A DNA stretch of 64,000 nucleotides from Laguncularia racemosa (lineage: Eukaryota; Streptophyta; Magnoliopsida; Myrtales; Combretaceae). Numbering within the stretch: position 1 is the stretch's first letter; each line of letters starts with the position of its first letter. The translations under genes were made by a program, and so were the position numbers. Below, in pieces: positions 45,399 through 56,241 of the stretch. The notes beneath the pieces are model-generated. The model was not told the origin of the DNA. It did no database searches and saw only the letters and a list, made by a program, of their open reading frames with translations. The stretch spans positions 1,302,001 through 1,366,000 of the forward strand of contig JBBMOL010000146.1 of NCBI GenBank assembly GCA_037954665.1, written 5' to 3'.

Positions 45399-46137
45399 TT
45401 ATCTTGTAGCTTCTTCAAAGGAAGTTGAATCAATAACAAACAAAGCAAAGTTACAGGAGTTATAAATCTTTATTAAGGATTTGAATTTTGTTGGTGGTGT
45501 TGAACTGCCACTGGAGGAACTTGCTAAACTATTGCTTTCACCAAGTGAGGAAGGGGTTGAACTTGCAAGAGATGAAGAATTTGAACTTGAAGGAGATAGC
45601 AATGGAGGCTGCTCAATACTAAAATCTACAAGAACTTGATTTGTAATGCCTTCTTTATCGACATTTCATCCAAAACTTGCTTGTTCATTAAACACAACAT
45701 TCTTGCTAATTATCACTTTGCCACTTATAGTATTATATAGATGATATGCTTTAGGTTAAGAGCTATAGCCAATAAAAATGCATTTTTTAGATTTTTCATC
45801 AAGCTTAGAACAAATATTAATCAAAACATATGCTATAGAACCAAATACTTTTGAGTGGCTTACCCGAGGCTTCTTACCTATCTAAGCTTCATGAGGAGTT
45901 TGATTCAAAACAACCCTTATTGGAGAAATATTCAAGAGATACACTGCTATTACTATTGTTTCTCCCTAAAACTGATCAGGAAGCCCTTTTGCTTTCAATA
46001 AGCTTCCGGCTATATTCACCACCATCCTATTTTTTTGCTCTGCAACACCATTATGTTCTAATGTATATGGCACTACAAGTTCCCTACGAATTCCATCCCC
46101 ATCACATAAAGAAGTGAACTTGATGCGAACCCTAGGT
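45399..46137 (-). pseudogene. Copia integrase C-terminal half and Ser-rich linker
   Basis: Minus-strand frames from about 46137: RRELVVPYTLEHNGVAEQKN (the integrase core region with its catalytic Glu in the VAEQKN/VAERKN motif), then VYLLNISPIRVVLNQTPHEA, KVFGSIAYVLINICSKLDEK, CIFIGYSS and the linker GKVIISKNVVFNEQ. A Ser/Pro-rich linker follows (45602-45450). The first two catalytic Asp of the core lie beyond the truncation. Stops are present. Confidence 0.8.
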
Positions 46138-46769
46138 TAAGATGTACTATCGAGTCTAATTTTAATTTTATTTTTTCCTAATTCTATTCACATTAAATCT
46201 TTTGCCCATTTAATAAGAACCCTCGACTTAAATTAGAATTGTCAAGTTTATGATTAATTGAGTGGATTAATCCTAATTTGAACACTAGTCAATGAAATTA
46301 TCTCTTTTTATTAAAAAAGAAAAAAAAACAAAGATTATTGATTCAGTGGTTAACCTATTAAAACCTTAAAGTTACCACCTTGACCTTCTGAAATTTGGAT
46401 TATATTTTTGTGATATCCTTTTAGCATATAAAATTTTTTTACTAAAAAATAAGGTAAGAGAAAATAAACATAATAATGATTATACTAATAGTAATTTAAT
46501 TTTTTTTTTATTTTTTAGAGTTACCCCATAAGGGTGTCCACGTACCAATTTCATTCGGGTATCTTCTTATGAGCGAAAGAGGCAAATTTGAATTCAGCAT
46601 TTCCTCATTAGGTTTTATGATTTTTGTCTGTCTGGTTGTGTGATGTTGGTCTTAAGTTATGTAGCGTCAATACATCTGTGTTTCATATTGTAATTAGATC
46701 TACTGGTTGGTTCAACCTGTTGGCTGTTGTCCACGGTCTAACACTGTCTGAGCATTGCGTTAAAGGTTA
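46138..46769. other. Intergenic, no supported gene
   Basis: AT-rich, with runs of A and T; frames are short or lack protein-like composition. Confidence 0.5.
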
Positions 46770-48650
46770 TCATTTGGAGATGACAGCCCCATCAGAGCCA
46801 GATGAATCTTGGCCATTAGCTTCCAACGGTTCACGTAACAGTAGCACGAATGAATTTTCTTCAATAGCTTTGGCTAATTCCTTGAATTCACCATCGCTAG
46901 GTTTTCCATTGGCTTGGCCATTATTAGTTTCTTGCTTACCTTTCTTCCGAGATTGCTCTGCTTCCTGTCCCCTGGATTCTGTGTTCTGTTTCCTAGTCAT
47001 CACCTTGTCTTCATCGCTGGAAGCATGGCCATGAGACCTCGTTTCATGTAACTTGAGTCATTTAAAAAAAAAAAAAAAAATTCCTTTTACTCAATAAGAC
47101 TAACATATGGTGGGGTATTGTAGAAGGCTTTCACTCTTTCCATTGGCGGAGAAGCATAAACTCTGCTGAGCTTATCTCTCAGTATGGTGACAGGAACGTC
47201 TTGCACAGTCCATGAACCTGGTTTGGCGTGTGACATGGATCTTAATTCACTCATAATATATTGAGGTATTTCATTTGTTTTTCACTAATATGAACATAAT
47301 TGCAGTATCAATGATGAAATGACATTTTTCATATGATTCCTAAGATGATTTTGTAGCTCTGAAATTTCAATTGGATTTAGATTTGAGTTCGGCACCGAAA
47401 GCACAAAGGACGTTATGTGGTTATGATAGGATGGGGATTACTTGATTTGGGAATTGTCTAGGTGTTCCTGTTCTGAAGATGCTGTTGGGGAAGGTTGAGG
47501 CTTAGAAGTTGGAGGTAATTTTGAGGAATTTCGAGTTCCAGACTCTGAAATGACAGTAAGAGCAAAGCCAGTTGTGGGCTTTTGCTGATGTCACTGGACA
47601 AGTATCCATTCCCCATATGCATTCGCGATTGCCAACTTTTGAGGGTCTAGTGGGGAATGCTCATGATTAGTTGATTATATAGCAGTAGAGTGGGGGGCTT
47701 TGCTTCGACAGGTTGGTTAGTGGACACGCGTTGGTTGCTATCTCAGTTTCAGGCGGTGATCGCCTCACGGAGTCTCCTTGCTAGTGTTTAGAGTAACTGG
47801 GCATGCGGAAGTCACATGACCAATACATCCGCGAGAATAGCAGAGGATGCGGATACCTTCATACTGAATATGGTAGGAGCTATTGTCAAGTAATATAGTG
47901 TGTATGAGTGGCTCATAGAAGTTCACTTGCTCACACAGACGTGCGAAACGACTGCATTCTGCATTGGCTGTATATGTATCGATTCGTAGGACTGGACCAA
48001 TGGCTTGACCAATTTTGCGCAAGGCCATAGGGGCATAATATTTTAATGGTAGCTCATTTATTCGAATAGAGACCGCTACTGAGTCAAAGCGAGCTGTCGA
48101 TGGCTTAAAATTTGGCCCCCATTTGCGAAGGGCAAGAAAGTAACCATCAGCAAAACCAGGGACTTGCTTGAAGATCTTCTTGATGTCAAAATACGACAGT
48201 ATAGTAGCCTTGCCCTAATCCAATCATTGTAAAGTCTGATATAAATGAACAAGGCGTTTAAGATCCCGATACGAAATTTTGTAACTCAAGGATGGTCCAT
48301 AAATTTTAACTATTAGTGCTAGTTTCCATGGAATTTGCATTTCACATTTTTCCTATTTTGTGAAAATGATTAGCTTACAGCCAACTAAGTTAGGCAGGTT
48401 AGGTTGTTCTTCATTGCCCTCCTTTGTTTCATCCACCATATCCTCCTGGGCTGAACTAAAGAACGAACGCGCATAAGCCTCAGGAATAGTGTGCATAAGC
48501 ATATCCCTTTATGTTTGTTTAAAATCGAAACCAGAGTCAACCTCAGTTCGTCTGGCATCTGCAAAGATAGGCAGTGCTGCCATGGGAAGTTGTTGTTGCA
48601 AGCCATGAGCGGGTGGAGCATCCGCAAGGGAAAACTGATGATGTTCATCT
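46770..48650 (-). pseudogene. LINE ORF1-like (DUF4283 / CCHC) remnant
   Basis: On the minus strand the frames at about 48240-47765 read …ILSYFDIKKIFKQVPGFADG, YFLALRKWGPNFKPS, ELPLKYYAPMALRKIGQAIG, NAECSRFARLCEQVNF and ILCYSRGCIGHVTSACP. This order is that of the DUF4283 domain followed by a zf-CCHC_4 knuckle found in the ORF1 of plant L1-type LINEs; the first knuckle position reads C-x2-R, so one Cys is lost. Upstream (48650-48385) and downstream (47003-46770, Lys/Glu/Ser-rich) frames are probably its N-terminal and C-terminal parts. Stops and frame changes throughout. No ORF2 reverse transcriptase was found. Confidence 0.6.
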
Positions 48651-50018
48651 AAATGCACCTGAACTATAGATTGTGTACTATGGTTTATAATCTACTATAT
48701 TCATAGATTCAATGTATATTGTAGATTTATCTGAGCACAACTGTTCATGTAAAAAGGTGGTCATGGTGTTTATGATAACACTAATGTTGTATTAGTAAAA
48801 TAATGTGTTCTATTATGAATAGCAAACATAATGGATGGATTCTTAAGAAACAAATATGATGAACTATCACAAAATGTGTATAAAAATTTCTTTTGCCATG
48901 TGTATTATGCAAATTAAATATATATATATACACACATATATGTATATGTATGTATGTACATAATTAAGAAAAAAATATGAAATTATTGCCTTGTTTTCAA
49001 TAGACATGTGATACTAGTTTCATTGCAAGAAATAGATAACGATTGTTGATATATATATACAATCGTGCAAGTTTCAACTTTATAGAGTTAGCTGAGTGTA
49101 AAAAAAGATATCTTAGTTTAGTTTGACAACATTAGTCTAAACTAATGACCACTTGCATATAATGATTTCCAAGCCCTACTACTTGTAAATCCCTCGAATT
49201 TGAAGCTATTCTAAAGGAATTTTCATCAAAAGTTTCCAACTTATCATTATTTTCTAGACCATTTAACCAAAGTACGTCATCGAAACTTTATAAAATACCA
49301 CATTATCTTATTACTGTCGAAGTAACTTCAAATCGTAAACCTTATGCATCTAACAAAACAGAGTAAACATGACAATTGATGGAATCAAATAAACCAGCCC
49401 TAAGCATATTTGAGTACTATTTTCAGGAGACATTCGGAAAGTTCCTTGGTCATCGAAAGCATAGGCATGTGATCAGCACCGTTGATTTCAAAAACGTCTT
49501 TGGTTCCGCCGTAGTTCTGGATCATCCGACGTTGGAAATCGTCATTGATTGCTTGATCTTCCTTGCAGATAACGTAAATTCGGGTGACTGAGCCATACTT
49601 GTCGCTGCAGAAAGGCTGACTTTGACAAGTCTTCCATGAACAGTGATCCTGGCCTTGTTAGTATCTTGGCTAGCTCAAGATCCTTTCGCACCAAAAATAC
49701 CATTGAAATGGGTCGAGTACGTGTGCAGCAATAATAATAATAGTTACAAGAGGGTCCAAATGTTTCGTTATAATTTTCTTAGTAGGCACATGTGAGTTGT
49801 GAAAATTGTAGACCATGTTGATACATATATAGTTTAATATACATATATATAATTTCTAGGGTTTGTGGAAAGGAGAAAGGTAACCTCCTAATTAATTATA
49901 ACCACAATAGAATTTGTAATTGTAGGAATTAAAAACCAAATCCAAATTTGAGAGAGAGAGAGACATACCTCGGTCGACAATAGGTGGTAGAGCTTAGAGG
50001 ACAGGAACATGGAAGAAC

Positions 50019-50023
50019 ATAGA
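50019..50023 (+). repeat. Target-site duplication ATAGA (left)
   Basis: ATAGA directly before the TGTTACAG start of the 5' LTR, identical to 55297-55301. Copy A of the MES gene has a single ATAGA at this place (about 28796-28800). Confidence 0.95.
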
Positions 50024-50362
50024 TGTTACAGATCTTGCTCGAAACACTAGAAAGAGTCATAAAATGCCAACTAGATTTCAAGACTACATCATGTAACTGT
50101 ATAACTAGAAATCAGTTTACATAACAAGATGTAAATGTAACAAACAAAGGAGCATATAAATAAACGGCTCAAAAGGGAAAAGGGTTTTTTTTACCCCCCC
50201 TTTCGAAAATCTGTTTCAATCTGTGGAGCTTAGGGCTGCTCGAAAGTCCCACCTGCAAATATTTCACACACACAAACAATAATCAAGATTACCGTAACAA
50301 AACTACAGTACGAAGAAAGTAAAGGGAGAGTAAGGAGAGAAAGTGAGAGATTATCCCAAACA
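50024..50362 (+). repeat. 5' LTR of chromovirus, internally deleted
   Basis: 339 bp, TGTTACAG…CCAAACA. It lacks about 149 bp present in the 3' LTR (55141-55289), joining …GAGATTATC directly to CCAAACA. Confidence 0.92.
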
Positions 50363-50365
50363 TTT

Positions 50366-50378
50366 TGGTGCTCTCGTC
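50366..50378 (+). other. Primer-binding site
   Basis: TGGTGCTCTCGTC three bases after the LTR end, beginning with the TGG that pairs with a tRNA CCA end. It is not the initiator-Met type of the other elements. The gag ATG follows immediately at 50379. Confidence 0.75.
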
Positions 50379-51400
50379 ATGGCCTCAACAAGATCACAGG
50401 AAGAATTTTCCAAGCTGCAATCTTTAGTATTTTCTTTAGCAAAGACGATGAAGGGAATGCAATCACAGATGCAAGATTCTATTAAAGCCAATCTGGTTAC
50501 TCAACAATCGATGAATGATTTGAATTCCGCTATTAATACTTCGATGCAACAATTTTCAGAAAAAAAAATTGATCATTTTCAGAATCAGAATGGACTGTCT
50601 CATTAGGAAGCAACTTAAGTTCATTCAGATTCAAACCATTCATCACATTCTGCACTGAATCCCTTGTTGAGAGGCATCAAATTAGAGATTCTTAAATTTT
50701 CCAGACAAGATGTTTTGGCATGGATTTATCAAACTCAAAAGTTTTTTTATTTTCATAATGTACCCGAGGGACAAAGATTAGAAATTGCGTCTTTTGCATT
50801 AGAAGGAGAAGCCTTACAGTATCTACAATGGCTTGAGCAAAATAGCCAAGTGGGTTCATGGCAAGCTTTCTTGTAAGCTTTCAAGACTAGATTTGGACCT
50901 TCCGAATATGAAGATACTCAGGGAGCCCTGGCGAAATTGATGCAAAAGAAAACGGTAACGGAATATCAAAAAGAATTTAAATCTTTGTCTAATCAAGTTG
51001 TAGGCATACCTCAATCTTTTTTGCTTTCTTGTTTCATTTCTGGCCTAAAATCTCACATTCGCAAAGAGGTTCAGATTTCCCGTCCTACATCATTACCTCA
51101 TGCAATTTGGTTAGCAAAAATGCATGAATCCAAGTTTCAAGACCATTTTTTCCGACCTCCATATTCTATACCCGTTTCTTCTCATCCTACTTCTTCTCCA
51201 TTACAATTTTCTAAACCTCACCCTTCTACGGTCGACAATCCTAAAACCACATTACCTATCAAAAAACTTTCTAAAGAGGAAATGCAAATTAGACGAGAAC
51301 AAGGCTTATGCTACAATTGTGATGAGAAATATTCCAGGAATCATAGATGCAAGGCAAAATTTCTCTTGTTAATACAAGATGAAGAAGAGGGATCGGTTAC
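50379..51400 (+). pseudogene. Chromovirus Gag (three stops)
   Basis: ATG 50379 (MASTRSQEEFSKLQSLVF…) opens a coiled-coil-like N-terminus. The capsid region follows (LEILKFSRQDVLAWIYQ, FHNVPEGQRLEIASFALEGE, ALQYLQWLEQ). Then come VTEYQKEFKSLSNQVVGIPQ, SCFISGLKSHIRKEVQ and a zinc-knuckle-like CYNC…HRC (GLCYNCDEKYSRNHRCK). In-frame stops: TAG 50604-50606, TAA 50616-50618, TAA 50874-50876. Confidence 0.88.
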
Positions 51401-54400
51401 GGATCCATGTGAGGAGCGGTTAGCAGAGGATTCGGGTTGTGGACATGAAGGTGCTCAGGATAACGGATTAATTAGTTATCATGCAATGTCCGGACATCTG
51501 GTACCTCGTACCATTCGATTTTTTGGAATGATGAATGGCCATCAAGTGACCGTGTTAGTGGATTCAGGAAGTACACACAATTTTGTGCAAACCAGAGTAG
51601 CTAAACATTTCGGACTGACAGTAGCTTCTACAGCTAATTTTGGAGTCATGATTGGCAATGGTAGTAAGCTATGTTGTGAAGGTCAATGTTCCGATGTTGT
51701 ATTGGAAATTCAAGGGTTGGTTTTCAAGGAATTGTTCTATGTGTTGCCAATCCAAGGGGCTGATTTTGTTCTGGGAGTGCAATGGTTGCAAACATTAGGA
51801 CCCGTTACTATTGACTACACAAATTTGACTATGCAATTTGTGTATCAAGGAGCTACAGTGACATTGCAGGGAGTTAATAATGGTGCCTTAGCTCAAATTT
51901 CACATCACCAGTTTCGAAAATTACTGAAGACAGATTCAGTTGCTTCGTGTTTTCAATTGTTGGCTCAGGAGGTTAGTCCTAATTCATGCATATCCACCAA
52001 CAATAAAGATATTGATATTTTACTAGGCAAATATGCATCTGTTTTTCAAGCACCTTCATCATTGCCACCTTTGCAATCTGTTCAACATAGAATTCATCTT
52101 ATTTCTGATAGTAAACCGGTGAATGTTAAGCTCTATAGATATCCACATTTTCAAAAGAGTGAGATTGAAAAGTAGGTGAAAGAAATGTTGGAGTCAAGCA
52201 TCATTCAACATAGCACTAGCCTATTCTCTTCGCCTGTACTTTTAGTAAAAAAGAAAGATGGTACTTGGCGATTCTGTGTAGATTATAGGGCTCTTAATCA
52301 GGTTACTATCAAAGATGAATTTCCCATTCCCACTATTGATGAACTTTTAGACGAATTATTTGGTGCTGCATGTTTTTCGAAACTGGATTTGCGCTCAGGA
52401 TACCATCAAATTCGAATGAAGCCGACAGATGTGGAAAAAACAGCTTTTAGAACTCATGAAGGACATTATGAGTTCCTAGTAATGCCCTTTGGCTTAAGCA
52501 ACGCACCAGCCACTTTCCAGGCTATTATGAACAGAATTTTCCAGCCATTTTTACGACATTTTGTCGTAGTTTTCTTTGATGACATATTGGTCTATAGCAA
52601 GGATGTTACTGCACATTTACAGCACTTGGAATTAATATTACAAGTGTTACAACAACATCAGTTTTATGTCAAGGCTTCTAAATGTATTTTTGCAGCATCT
52701 ACTATTGACTACTTGGGTCATATAGTATCAGCTGCTGGAGTAAGTCCTGATCCTTCTAAGGTTCATGGTGTTCAACAGTGGCCTGTGTCTATCACTCAAA
52801 AACAGCTGCGAGTGTTTTTGGGGTTGGCTGGATACTATCAGAGATTTGTCAAGAATTACGCTGCCATTGCATCACCTCTGACAGACTTGTTACAGAGGGA
52901 CGGGTTTCATTGGAATGAACAGGCTCAACAAGCCTTTGAAACTCTCAAAATAGCTTTATTACAAGCCCCTATTTTGAGATTACCGGATTTTTCAAAGACC
53001 TTTGTCATTGAAACTGATGCGTCTGGACTGGCTATAGGAGCAATACTCTTGCAGGATACACATCCTATTCCGTATTTTAGCAAAAAGATCCCTTTACATC
53101 TACGCAAAGCTTCTGCCTATGTAAGGGAGCTTTATGCTATAGTGGCAGCGGTACAAAAGTGGAGACAATATGTGTTAGGCTCACATTTTTTTATTCGGAC
53201 TGATCATAGAAGCTTTAAAGAGATTCTAACACAAGTGATTCAAACACTTGAGCAGCAGCACTATCTTTCTAAGTTGATAGGATATGATTATACTATCACT
53301 TATAAATCAGGTCAAAAGAATCAAGTTGCTGATGCTTTGTCTAGACAGTACACAGAGGAGGGACAGTTTTGTAGATGGTCTTCTCCACATTTCTCTTTCA
53401 TAGAAACACTAAGGAAAGAGTATCAAACCATTCCTACTTTTGTGCGAATAATTTCTGACTTTGCACATGGCCACACAGTTAAACATCCTATAGTTTGGAA
53501 AAATGATTTGTTATACTATCATAACAGATTGTTTTTGGTACCACAATCTTCTGTGATTCCAACCTTACTACAGGAATATCATGTGACTCCTAGTGCTGGT
53601 CATTTTGGATTTTTGAAGACTTACAAGCGGATTGTTGGAGATTTTTTTTGGGATGGTATGAGGAAACAAGTTTATGACTTTGTTCAGAGTTGCATGGTTT
53701 GCCAACAGGTGAAATATTCTACTCAAACACCTGCTGGATTGTTAGCTCCGCTTCCTATTCCAGACCAAATTTGGGAAGACATTAGTATGGATTTTATTAC
53801 ATGTCTTCCTAAATCTGAGGGCTTATCTGTTATTTTCGTAGTTGTTGACCGGCTATCTAAATATTGTCATTTGGGTGCTCTGAGATCTGGATTTACAGCA
53901 ACTACAGTAGCAGCTTTATTCTTACATATGGTCATTCGTTTACATGGTATTACGAGGACCATTGTGTCAGACAGAGACCTAATATTCATGAGCCATTTTT
54001 GGAAGGAACTTTTCCGATTGAATGGGACTACTTTGGCAATGAGTAGTGCTTATCACCTTCAAACGGGGACGGGCAGACTAAAGTGCTCAACCGAACTATT
54101 CAACAATACTTGAGGTGCTTTGTGATGGATACACCTACCGCTTGGGTAAAGTTTCTACCTTGTGCAGAATTTGCATATAATATTTCATTTCATGATGGGG
54201 CGGGTATGACACCATTCGAAGTGGTTTATGGTAGAAAACCACCAGTTGTGCCAGCATACATTAGGGGCAACTCTAACATACAGGCTGTGGATCGGGATTT
54301 AATTGCTAGAGATGAGGTGCTTAAGCTGCTTAAGACAAATTTACAGCAAGCTCAGAGTCATATGAAGCAATTAGCTGACAAGCATCGAAGGGATGTCACA

Positions 54401-54910
54401 TTAGAATCAGGAGACATGGTATTTGTCAAGCTCCGACCTTATAGACAACTTTCTTTGACGCAAGGACAACATAAATTGTCCAAGCGATATTATGGTCCTT
54501 ACAAGGTGCTCAAAAAAATCGGTTTGTCAGCCTATGAAGTGGAGCTTCCACCAGACTCAAGGATCCATAATGTTTTTCATATATCGTGTCTTAAAAAAGC
54601 CTATGGAGTAGATTTTCCATCTCTGGCTCAACCTATGTTGACTCCATTGGCTATTGTGGATACTAGAATTATTCGAAGACAGGGTCAGGATTGCCATCAA
54701 CTATTAGTTCAGTGGTCGGGATTACCACTGGAAGACACGATATGGGAGGATTTTGACTCTTTTGTAACAACCTTGAGGACAAGGTTGTTTTTCCAGAACG
54801 GGAGCAAAATGTTACAGATCTTGCTCGGAACACTAGAAAGAGTCATAAAATGCCAACTAGATTTCAAGACTACATCATGTAACTGTATAACTAGAAATCA
54901 GTTTACATAA
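51400..54910 (+). pseudogene. Chromovirus Pol with C-terminal chromodomain
   Basis: Protease: VLVDSGSTHNF (about 51554). RT: VKKKDGTWRFCVDYRALNQV, FSKLDLRSGYHQIRMKP, catalytic FFDD at 52572-52583. RNase H: about 52990-53350 (ETDASGLAIGAIL, RTDHRSFKEIL, VADALSRQ). Integrase: zinc domain ending CMVCQQ, core FVVVDRLSKYCH, VSDRDLIFMSHF, then a frameshift near 54062 in the TDGQT motif, resuming at 54083 (NRTIQQYLRCF, FAYNISFHDGAGMTPFEVVY). Chromodomain: DTRIIRRQGQ, QLLVQWSGLPLEDTIWEDFD (about 54655-54768). TAG at 52173-52175 separates protease from RT. The frame runs into the 3' LTR and stops at 54910. Confidence 0.92.
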
Positions 54911-55296
54911 CAAGATATAAATGTAACAAACAAAGGAGCATATAAATAAACGGCTCAAAAGAGAAAAGGTTTTTTTTTACCCCCCTTTCGAAAATCTGTT
55001 TCAATCTGTGGAGCTTAGGGCTGCTCGAAAGTCCCACCTGCAAATATTTCACACACACAAACAATAATCAAGATTATTGTAACAAAACTACAGTACGAAG
55101 AAAGTAAAGGGAGAGTAAGGAGAGAAAGTGAGAGATTATCTGTAACCCTAAGAGAGAGAAGAAGAGAGGACGTTCTGGAGAGAGGAGTGAACATTCTGGA
55201 ATAAGTGTTGTATCTGGTTGGAGTGATACTAGTTTAAGTTGCAAAAGGGGTCGAGTAGTGGGCTGGGCTGCAAAGAGAGTAATAACAACCCAAACA
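54810..55296 (+). repeat. 3' LTR of chromovirus, full length
   Basis: 487 bp, TGTTACAG…CCCAAACA, followed by ATAGA (55297-55301) and the remainder of MES exon 2. The purine-rich GGGAGCAAAA precedes it. Confidence 0.95.
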
Positions 55297-55930
55297 ATAG
55301 ATGTCGAAGGGCGATCTGCACTACCATAGGGTAAAAACTGCGTGTCCAGCCAAGCTTCTCTAAGGGCCAACTCACAGTACTACAAACAGTAAATTTCAAT
55401 TTGCGATTGCAATTGCGTTACAAAAATAAATAAATAATAAAATATATATATATATATATGTGTGTGTTAGAAGTATCAAACTTAATTAGATAATTCATGG
55501 TAATTTTCATTCCTATAAAATTAGGTCAATAAGACATCATCAGACCCGATATCTCAAAATCAAGCTGTTCAAGACTAATTCAAGTCAAGACCAACCTCCA
55601 TCAATTGGATATCTAAAAATTTTCATCTAATAGATCAAAGCTTGTTCATCATCTTCACCACCATGTAACCCGACATTTCCACTCCGTGCAGCATCTTTTC
55701 ACAAGGTAGCAAGAATGTGTATACAATAAATAATTAAGGGATAAAAAGTAAAATATACTTCCTAGCCATAGTTTGTTCTTACTAACATTCAATTTATAAT
55801 TATATCTATTTTTTTTTCATAATTAAAAGGGATAGATACATGCAAGTTAATTCATATTCTAACATGTCGTCATCGTCTTTATACATGAAATGATAGTGCC
55901 AAGCGCGCTCTATTAATTTATTTGATGTGA

Positions 55931-56241
55931 GGGACTGTTGTGATTTTTGCTAAACGAAATGAGTTGATGCAGAGGATATGAAGAATAGTTGCAGCAGCTG
56001 GAAAATAGTTTTGCAGCAGAGTTGAGCAACAAAATGGAGCCACACACACTTTCATTCATGGACAAAAACTAAAAGAAAACTGATCTATTAACTACGTGGT
56101 CCTATGATTAACAATGATAAAATCACTACCTAACTCATTCTTAAAAACTAGGACAGCACAACAATAAAAAAACCAACACAGCAGGGGCCACGACAGCAAA
56201 TAGACCTTTTCGTACTCCTAAAACATTTTCCTATCAGGGAC
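55931..56241. mobile_element. Solo LTR with GGGAC target duplication
   Basis: 301 bp (55936-56236) starting TGTTGTG and ending CTATCA, flanked by GGGAC at 55931-55935 and 56237-56241. Copy A has no such sequence: it reads GATGTGACAGACAAACAG there (about 29413-29430). TG…CA ends, a 5-bp duplication and no coding content fit a solo LTR left by recombination. A short non-autonomous element is the alternative. Orientation and family are undetermined. Confidence 0.8.

Larger units (their letters stand above)
43652..46137 (-). mobile_element. Second Ty1/copia element, 5'-truncated
   Basis: The 3' LTR is at 43652-43893. Reading away from it (increasing coordinates) come RNase H, RT, the linker and the C-terminal half of integrase, ending abruptly near 46137; Gag, protease and the 5' LTR are missing. 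The order INT-RT-RNase H identifies Ty1/copia. Confidence 0.9.
50024..55296 (+). mobile_element. Chromodomain-bearing Ty3/gypsy element (small chromovirus)
   Basis: 5' LTR 50024-50362, 3' LTR 54810-55296, ATAGA duplications on both sides, primer-binding site TGGTGCTCTCGTC at 50366-50378, and one long gag-pol frame. The integrase ends in a chromodomain, which defines chromoviruses. The compact size (5.27 kb) and short LTRs suit the Reina-like group, but the lineage is inference. The LTRs differ at only a handful of positions by eye over their shared part, so this is the youngest Ty3 insertion in the window. Four in-frame stops and one frameshift inactivate it. Confidence 0.95.

Noticed and set aside
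46624..47034. Plus-strand protein-coding gene of 136 codons
   Set aside because: It is antisense to the LINE ORF1-like remnant, and its composition is that of a shadow frame.
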